A stretch of DNA of 6,838 bases, from the NCBI GenBank assembly GCA_023135255.1, contig JAGLTN010000496.1, positions 1-6,838 on the forward strand, in the 5' to 3' direction. The notes under the pieces were generated by a model. The model was not told the origin of the DNA. It saw nothing but the letters and a program-made list of their open reading frames with translations, and ran no database searches. Positions 1-5,507 of the stretch are shown one piece after another. The translations under genes and the position numbers were made by a program. This stretch comes from Planctomycetota bacterium (GTDB lineage: Bacteria; Planctomycetota; Phycisphaerae; Sedimentisphaerales; Anaerobacaceae). Position 1 is the first letter of the stretch, and each line of letters begins with the position of its first letter.

Positions 1-1043
1 AAACTAAGAATTATTACTATAACCTGTGGACAGGTGAGAAATTAAAAGTTGAAAAAATATCCGATTCAAAAATATGTCTTATAGGTTCAGTTGATGGCGT
101 GGGCTGTATTGGAGTTGCTGCTGAGAAAAATGATAAGCTTGAAAAACTTGTAAAAAAACAACGCAAACTTGCCAAACAAAAACTCGGCAAAGACAAACGC
201 AACTTTGCTAAATCTTTGATGATACCTGAGACGGTTAAGCCTACTAAAAAAGTAAGCAAAGATTCAAAAATAGATGGAATGGTCTTCGTGCCTGCTAATA
301 AAGTAAGATTAAAACTTGAGCATATTTCCAATGAGCATGGTTGTTATCCTGACCCGGGAACGCCGGCAGAAAGAATCGATGATTTTATCCGGGGCAGATG
401 GCAATGGGGGGCTCCAAGGAAACACGATTATACGGTAGATGTAGAGGGATTTTTCATTGATGAAACAGAAGTTACCAACGCACAATTTAAAGAGTTCTTA
501 GATGCTGCGGGGTATGAGCCTGAGTGTAAGGATAATTTCCTCAAGCACTGGTGCAATGGAAAAATGCCTGCGGAGTTGGCAGATTATCCGGTAGTTTATG
601 TTGATATTGATGACGCCAGAGCGTATGCTAAGTGGGCTGGTAAGAGATTACCGACCGAACCGCAATGGCACCTGGCAGTACAGGGAACAGATGGTCGGAA
701 GTGGCCTTGGGGCGATGAGTTTGACAAAAACAAATGTAATACAACGAATGACCATGCTGAGCCGGTAAAATCTTACCCGCAGGGCAGAAGCCCTTATGGC
801 TGCTACAATATGTGCGGTAATGTTTATGAGATAACTGAAAGCTGTAGAGATGATGGGCATACACGATTCTTTATGATAAGAGGTGGAAGTTTCTTCGATG
901 GAACCGGAAATGACAAAGGTCAACGGTACTACTTTGACGGCGGCCCCAGACCTAACACTCATCACTTTAAGTTAATAAGATTGTATCCGGGAATAGAAAG
1001 AGCATCTACTATCGGATTCAGATGCGTGGTCGACGCTGAATAG
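1..1043 (+). CDS. FGE-sulfatase (SUMF1/EgtB/PvdO-like) domain protein, 5'-partial, fused to an upstream domain; catalytic cysteines absent
   Basis: The frame is open from base 3, so the N-terminus lies outside the window. A GTG at 99 is an in-frame codon without a convincing ribosome site and is unlikely to be the start. Residues are numbered from 99. The part before 99 and just after it alternates hydrophobic and polar residues (NLWTGEKLKVE) and resembles the C-terminal beta domain of a glycoside hydrolase; this is a weak inference. A Lys-rich linker (about 10-55) follows. The FGE fold spans about 58-312, with VTNAQFKEFLDA (125-136), YPVVYVD..DARAYAKWAGKRLPTE (163-187), WPWGDE (202-207), GCYNMCGNVYEI (234-245), RGGSF (261-265) and IGFRCV (305-310). 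True aerobic FGE has a Cys pair just after GGS(Y/W); here the residues are FFDGTGND, so sulfatase activation is unlikely. The domain may instead bind a ligand or serve another FGE-like role. It lies 30 bases upstream of the RhaT-like gene, probably in the same operon. Confidence 0.85.
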   Translation, partial: TKNYYYNLWTGEKLKVEKISDSKICLIGSVDGVGCIGVAAEKNDKLEKLVKKQRKLAKQKLGKDKRNFAKSLMIPETVKPTKKVSKDSKIDGMVFVPANKVRLKLEHISNEHGCYPDPGTPAERIDDFIRGRWQWGAPRKHDYTVDVEGFFIDETEVTNAQFKEFLDAAGYEPECKDNFLKHWCNGKMPAELADYPVVYVDIDDARAYAKWAGKRLPTEPQWHLAVQGTDGRKWPWGDEFDKNKCNTTNDHAEPVKSYPQGRSPYGCYNMCGNVYEITESCRDDGHTRFFMIRGGSFFDGTGNDKGQRYYFDGGPRPNTHHFKLIRLYPGIERASTIGFRCVVDAE

Positions 1044-1073
1044 AAAATTCTGAATTTTTTTAAGGAATATAAA

Positions 1074-2102
1074 ATGGCGGAATTAGTGTTAGGTCTGGCA
1101 GTGGTCGTATTGGCCGCTATAGTACAGGGTTGCTTTATGGTTCCTATGACTTATGTTAAAAACTGGAAATGGGAAAACTCATGGATGGTGTTCTCCATTC
1201 TCGGAATGATCGTTTTTAACTGGATACTTGGTTTTTCCACGATACCGCAGCTGACAGATATTTATGCCAAAGCAACAACGATGGATTTTATAATACCAGC
1301 TTTTTTTGGATTTTGCTGGGGCATTGGTGCGATCGGTTTCGGACTTGGAATCGCAGCTGTTGGGCTTGCATTGGGATACGCCATTATCATGGCTTTGGTT
1401 TTAAGCCTGGGTGCTTTCATTCCAATGGTCATTTTGCATCCGGGTGATATTTTTACGACTAAAGGAATAATTATTATTATCGGTGTGGTCGTGATGGTAG
1501 CAGGGATCGCGGTTTTCGGCAAAGCGGGAATAAGAAAAGAAAAAGAACAAGGCGAAAAAACCGGCAGGATAACTGAACTATCAAAAGCATCGATGAAGCT
1601 TGGTATTATTATCTGTATAATCGGTGGAGTTTTTTCGTGTTTCCCTAATGTCGGTTTTGCATTGAGCGAGTCTTTGATAAAGCTGGCAGAGGAATTTCAG
1701 ACTAACCCAAAATGGGCAGCTAACAGCGTCTGGACTATCATGTTTACATCCGGCGCAATTGCTAATCTTGTGTATTGCAGCTATCTGTTTAAAAAGAATG
1801 ATTCGTTCAAAGACTATAAAAACGCGGGATTTCTTAAAAATCTGTTTTTGATGGCGATAACATCATTGTTATGGATCAGCAGTTTTGTTCTTTATGGCGT
1901 GGGTGCTTCCATAATGGGCAACTGGGGTTCGGTTATAGGCTGGTCAGTTTTCATCGCGATGTCGATCGCTGTTGCGGGGACATGGGGCATTATACAGGGT
2001 GAATGGAAAAATACTTCGACTATAACCAGAAAATTAATGGGCTGTGGGTTGGGAATTCTTGTAATAGCGATTATGCTCTTCGCTTACAGCGCATCTAAAT
2101 AA
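1074..2102 (+). CDS. RhaT-family sugar:proton symporter (drug/metabolite transporter superfamily)
   Basis: This 342-residue inner-membrane protein matches the usual RhaT length (E. coli RhaT is 344). Family resemblance runs along its length: a start helix leading into F.VP...VK.W.WE (21-34), the glycine-rich FFGFCWGIGAIGFGLG (77-92) followed by LGLALGYAI-type helix sequence, and a late EW.N segment (310-313). About ten hydrophobic segments can be placed near 3-22, 37-55, 71-94, 97-121, 130-149, 174-193, 217-239, 254-276, 283-305 and 319-337. A charged cytoplasmic-type loop (150-172) lies between the two five-helix halves. RhaT imports L-rhamnose with protons. The substrate here could be rhamnose or another deoxy sugar or pentose, and sequence alone does not decide. 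The ATG is supported by AAGGA at 1062-1066, seven bases upstream. The gene follows the FGE-like gene by 30 bases and was probably co-transcribed with it. Confidence 0.88.
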   Translation: MAELVLGLAVVVLAAIVQGCFMVPMTYVKNWKWENSWMVFSILGMIVFNWILGFSTIPQLTDIYAKATTMDFIIPAFFGFCWGIGAIGFGLGIAAVGLALGYAIIMALVLSLGAFIPMVILHPGDIFTTKGIIIIIGVVVMVAGIAVFGKAGIRKEKEQGEKTGRITELSKASMKLGIIICIIGGVFSCFPNVGFALSESLIKLAEEFQTNPKWAANSVWTIMFTSGAIANLVYCSYLFKKNDSFKDYKNAGFLKNLFLMAITSLLWISSFVLYGVGASIMGNWGSVIGWSVFIAMSIAVAGTWGIIQGEWKNTSTITRKLMGCGLGILVIAIMLFAYSASK

Positions 2103-2153
2103 AAATTGCACCATTGCCTTAATAGATAGTACACAACCTGACCAGATTAATAA

Positions 2154-2184
2154 AGTCAGCTTAGAAAGGCCTGACTGGTTTTTT
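2154..2184 (+). terminator. Probable intrinsic terminator between convergent genes
   Basis: AGTCAG (2154-2159) pairs with CTGACT (2171-2176). Inside, CTT (2160-2162) can pair with AGG (2167-2169), leaving C2170 bulged and an AGAA loop. The stem is followed by GG and six T (2179-2184), which suits termination of the plus-strand transcript. The hairpin includes the stop and last codons of the minus-strand phosphofructokinase gene. Read on the minus strand, the same stem is followed only by TTATTAA, so termination in that direction would be weaker. The stem is short, so confidence is moderate. Confidence 0.5.
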
Positions 2185-3480
2185 CTTTGCCTGGCCTGTA
2201 GTCTGAATAACAGTCTGCCACAGATCGCCTTGCAGATTGACTTTTTTTCTTTCCATAACCGCAAGGGATATGGGGACATGTGTAAAGTAACGGTTCCAAA
2301 AGCCTGCTATCATGTTAGTCTTGCCCGCCATCCCTGCATGAACTGCGTTTTGACCAAGCATCAGACAAAAAGCTGAATCAAAACTATTAGCTGGACAGCC
2401 GCGGATGGTATAACTGGGGTCAATGTACTTCAGCACCAAAGGCTTATCGATATTTTTGAAATAATCCACTATTTTTGTTTTCAGCAAAATGCCGATATCC
2501 TGCCTTTTCACATTACCAGACATATCTTTCTGATTTGCAAGAGATTGCCCCACACCTTCCGCGACAACGATCAGAGCGTGGTGCTTGCGATCGAGTCTTT
2601 TCTCCAAAGATTTTAAAAAACCATGTTCACCATCAAGAACCAGAGGAACTTCAGGAATGAAACAGAAATTAACGTCACTGTTTGCAAGAGTAGCATATGC
2701 GGAGATAAAACCTGAATCTCTACCCATCAGTTTTACCAGTCCTACGCCATCCCACGCACCTTTGGCTTCTTCATGGGCAACATTTATCGCGGTTCTTGCT
2801 GCTTCAACTGCTGTCGAAAAACCAAAAGTCCTCTCTACGCCGTAAATATCATTATCTATAGTTTTGGGAATACCGACGATGGATATTTTCAGATTTCTTC
2901 TTTTTATTGCCTGTGCCATTTCCGCAGCACCATGCAATGTTCCATCACCGCCGATAACAAACAAAAGACCAATATCCCTTTTGACAAGATTATCAACCAT
3001 CTCTTCAACATTCTGAGGCCCTCTGGAAGAGGATAGTATGTCACCTCCTCTGAGATGAATATCTTCTACAAGCTCAGGAGTTAAAATAAGAGGCTCACAA
3101 TATGGATTATTCGTCAGGCCGTTATAACCATACCTGAAGCCATAAACTTTCCTTACACCATATTCCCATATAAGAGAAAGCACAACTGTTCGGATTACAT
3201 CATTGAGCCCCGGACACAAACCGCCGCAAGTTACTATGCCGCAATTTAATTTTGAAGGCTCAAAATAAAGATTCCTGCGAGGCCCCGCCCTTTCAAAGGC
3301 CGGCAGCTCCTGGTCTTTTTCGATAAACTTTTTTAAATGGTCATAATGAGAATAGAGAACCACTTTTTCGCTGTCATCAACAAAGCGGACATCTTCAAGT
3401 GGGGATTTGATATTTGCCTGACCCACAGTTTCAATATCCAGGCTTGGCAGATTTTCAGCGTTCAACAATGATTCTTCCAT
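2161..3480 (-). CDS. ATP-dependent 6-phosphofructokinase, plant/trypanosome/TP0108-like clade
   Basis: This 439-residue cytoplasmic enzyme should phosphorylate fructose 6-phosphate to fructose 1,6-bisphosphate. Visible family motifs, in order, are TCGGLCPGLND (84-94, phosphate-binding loop), GFRYGYNGL (114-122), GGDGT (177-181), PKTIDND (205-211, containing the catalytic Asp), MGRDSG (252-257), AEGVGQ (307-312) and YIDPSYTIRG (352-361, sugar-phosphate binding). GGDGT is the ATP-type signature (PPi enzymes have GGDD), while Lys in PKTIDND, rather than the Gly of bacterial PfkA, is shared with PPi enzymes. This pairing is typical of the plant, trypanosomatid and Treponema TP0108 clade, as is the N-terminal extension of about 75 residues before the core. 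The ATG has AGAGGA at 3485-3490 upstream. The gene is last in a minus-strand operon, 23 bases after the GH172 gene. Phosphoryl donor assignment is by motif only. Confidence 0.93.
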   Translation of the reverse strand: MEESLLNAENLPSLDIETVGQANIKSPLEDVRFVDDSEKVVLYSHYDHLKKFIEKDQELPAFERAGPRRNLYFEPSKLNCGIVTCGGLCPGLNDVIRTVVLSLIWEYGVRKVYGFRYGYNGLTNNPYCEPLILTPELVEDIHLRGGDILSSSRGPQNVEEMVDNLVKRDIGLLFVIGGDGTLHGAAEMAQAIKRRNLKISIVGIPKTIDNDIYGVERTFGFSTAVEAARTAINVAHEEAKGAWDGVGLVKLMGRDSGFISAYATLANSDVNFCFIPEVPLVLDGEHGFLKSLEKRLDRKHHALIVVAEGVGQSLANQKDMSGNVKRQDIGILLKTKIVDYFKNIDKPLVLKYIDPSYTIRGCPANSFDSAFCLMLGQNAVHAGMAGKTNMIAGFWNRYFTHVPISLAVMERKKVNLQGDLWQTVIQTTGQAKKKPVRPF

Positions 3481-3503
3481 AATTTCCTCTATTAAAAATT
3501 CGA

Positions 3504-5492
3504 CTATTTCAACTTTTCGATCTGTAGATAATCAATTCCAGCGGCATTATGCTCGCCAGCTTTTTTATTAACTCCCACAATCTCAATCGTCATGGTATGC
3601 TCACCAGCAGTAAAATCAAACTCACCAAGGATCATAACTGGTGTCAGGTATACATATCCAAGATAAAGATCAATAGGCTTGCCAATCTTCTTACCATCAA
3701 TATACAACTGAACCATCGCATAATTAGTGGCTTTGGTCAATTGGGTTTTCAAACGATATTTGCCTTTCTTTTTAATGTCAAAAGCAACATCCAGCTTCGC
3801 TCCGACCTTAACGCCTGCCCAGAACAAATGTGCCCCGCCACTCCAGGCTTCGCTTAATTTTTGCTCACCCACACTGCCGACAGTTTTTGAAATAACCTTA
3901 AGAGTTTCGCCTTCAATAATCCCTTTAGGCTCGGTCCAGTAACCAAGTCGATCATCCAGAGAGACAATATGATAGTCATCACTTTTAGATTCATCCAGAT
4001 ACCAGTATGCAACTGCATCATAACGAGTGTCCCACAATTCTTCTTTGTAATACTTTTCAATATAACCCTCAAAAGCCCCCTGGAAAGGCACGTTGTCACT
4101 GATGTGCCATCTGCTCACCGAAATATGTCCACGGTTGGAAGTGCAGACAGTCTGGTTATTATAAGCCTGGTCAAACAAAGTGCCGTTGCCCCATGCATAA
4201 CCAAAATAATCTTCAGTGCCTGTGCCGAATGTAGATGGAAAATTCTCATCGTCAACAAAGAATTTCTCATCCCCTTCGCCCCACCATGAGCCTCTGGGAT
4301 TCCACACATTGAGCAATGTCCCGCAAAATCTTCCTCTGCCTTTGGTCTTTAATATCGTCCAGTCGATCCAACGTTCTTTTTCTTTAGGCAAAAAAGCGTC
4401 TCGGTGCCATTTAGCATGAAATCTACCAAGATCGTTTATAGGCTTATCCAATTTTGCATACGTCACAGCAAAAGTAACGTTTCTGCTTTCTTTGCCGTCG
4501 TTGGTTATCTGCAATAGTGCTGACTTTTTAAAAGGCATATACCAGTAGCTGTAAAATCCGTCAGCTGTCATACCCAGCGGCAAAGATTTGTAGAGATTAA
4601 CTCCCGGAGCTGAGCCGAAAAAATCACCTATCGGCGACCATACCGAAGGGCTTTTTTCGCCATCCCAGTACATGCTCAACGCCAGCTGGCGAAGAATCTC
4701 TCTATTAGGCTTTTCAATTTTCACTTTCAAAGCAGTTATTGCGTACTTGCCTTTAAGGTCCAATATACTCTCCGTTTGGCCCGGGGCAATTGTAATTGTT
4801 TTCTTGATCGTCTTTTGAGATTTACGCTTCGGCGAAGGATCGAGACCGCCAGCTGCAAGAATTTCATTAGCGTTATCTAAAGCTATAGATTCTTCTTCGC
4901 TAAGTGACATTTTAAATGTCGTCAGCTCCGTTTCCTGCGGATATGTAGTGTAGTTAATGTGATAATACAATCCCCAGTTGCCCTGGGCAACTATCTTACA
5001 TGATTTCCGGAACGGTATCGGCAGGTAAATATTTAAGCCTTTAGCGCTGGTGTAAACAAGTTCGCTCCTGTCAAATGGTGGAACTGTTCTGTTAAAATAA
5101 TCTTCCCAAGGCATATCAATAGCTGGAATATCACTGCCATCAAAATAAAATTTGACGTGTCCCTCTTTTGCCTGCGCAGACCATATTCTCCAAATAACCC
5201 CAGGCCCCTTAATGTCAGCCATTACCAATTCACCATTGTCTTTACTAACAAAATTCCACCCGTCAGCATTGGCTGTCCAGTTCACATACTTGTCATTGAC
5301 AGCATCATACTTACTCGCGCGGTCATAGCTCGAAGCCATCTGAGATTTTTGTCCTGGCTGCGGCAATGTAGCCAGATACTCAAGATCCGTAAGTTTGCCT
5401 ATAAGATCAATATAAGTAAGCTTCTCTGCCCCGACAACGAAGCTGCTTTGTATCATAATCAAAACAGTAGTAAAGAATAAAAACCTTTTCAT
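3504..5492 (-). CDS. Secreted GH172 (DUF2961) glycoside hydrolase with C-terminal carbohydrate-binding-like domain
   Basis: This 662-residue protein starts with a Sec signal (MKRF, hydrophobic stretch 4-20, probable cleavage after GA at 21-22), so it acts in the periplasm or outside. The DUF2961/GH172 region spans about 50-515: GPGVIWRIWSA (96-106), FYFDG (115-119), GLNIYLPIPF.KSCKI (152-167), YYHINYTTYP (176-185), DGFYSYWYMPF (311-321), WGEGDEKFFVD (404-414) and GTGTEDYFGYAWG (423-435). Glu406 and Glu427 are 21 residues apart, the same spacing I recall for the catalytic Glu pair of bifidobacterial alpha-D-fructofuranosidase. Known GH172 enzymes cleave alpha-D-fructofuranosides or alpha-D-arabinofuranosides; the substrate here is unknown. 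Residues about 525-660 form a beta-rich module (W..G motifs, QLYIDGK, FTAGEHT, GIDYLQIEK) resembling CBM35/CBM6-type or galactose-binding-like domains. The ATG is preceded by AAAGGA seven bases upstream. It lies 15 bases after the isomerase gene, in the same operon. Confidence 0.9.
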   Translation of the reverse strand: MKRFLFFTTVLIMIQSSFVVGAEKLTYIDLIGKLTDLEYLATLPQPGQKSQMASSYDRASKYDAVNDKYVNWTANADGWNFVSKDNGELVMADIKGPGVIWRIWSAQAKEGHVKFYFDGSDIPAIDMPWEDYFNRTVPPFDRSELVYTSAKGLNIYLPIPFRKSCKIVAQGNWGLYYHINYTTYPQETELTTFKMSLSEEESIALDNANEILAAGGLDPSPKRKSQKTIKKTITIAPGQTESILDLKGKYAITALKVKIEKPNREILRQLALSMYWDGEKSPSVWSPIGDFFGSAPGVNLYKSLPLGMTADGFYSYWYMPFKKSALLQITNDGKESRNVTFAVTYAKLDKPINDLGRFHAKWHRDAFLPKEKERWIDWTILKTKGRGRFCGTLLNVWNPRGSWWGEGDEKFFVDDENFPSTFGTGTEDYFGYAWGNGTLFDQAYNNQTVCTSNRGHISVSRWHISDNVPFQGAFEGYIEKYYKEELWDTRYDAVAYWYLDESKSDDYHIVSLDDRLGYWTEPKGIIEGETLKVISKTVGSVGEQKLSEAWSGGAHLFWAGVKVGAKLDVAFDIKKKGKYRLKTQLTKATNYAMVQLYIDGKKIGKPIDLYLGYVYLTPVMILGEFDFTAGEHTMTIEIVGVNKKAGEHNAAGIDYLQIEKLK

Positions 5493-5507
5493 AATGGAAT
5501 CCTTTCA

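Noticed and set aside
17..331. Minus-strand open frame of about 104 codons opposite the FGE-like gene
   Set aside because: Low-complexity Ser/Phe-rich translation lies antisense to a Lys/Asp-rich coding region, so it is a shadow of the real gene.
99..1043. GTG at 99 as the start of a 314-residue FGE-like protein
   Set aside because: The same frame is open to the window start, the translated sequence upstream reads like protein continuing into this region, and no good Shine-Dalgarno precedes 99.
879..1043. Active formylglycine-generating enzyme that matures sulfatases
   Set aside because: The catalytic Cys pair after the RGGSF motif is absent, and no sulfatase gene is present in the window.
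2103..2153. A small gene or regulatory RNA in the convergent gap
   Set aside because: The stretch is too short and shows no start codon with a ribosome site or any promoter signal; only the terminator-like inverted repeats are visible.
2845..2952. PPi-dependent phosphofructokinase, because of Lys in PKTIDND
   Set aside because: The GGDGT motif has the ATP-type Gly, and the combination with PKTIDND fits the plant/trypanosome ATP-dependent clade better.
3481..3503. Promoter or terminator between the GH172 and phosphofructokinase genes
   Set aside because: Only 23 bases are available. They hold a Shine-Dalgarno sequence and no stem-loop or -35/-10 pair that I can support.
5157..5480. Plus-strand open frame of about 107 codons inside the GH172 gene
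   Set aside because: It lies antisense to a well-supported signal peptide and GH172 N-terminal region, and its translation has no recognisable family features.
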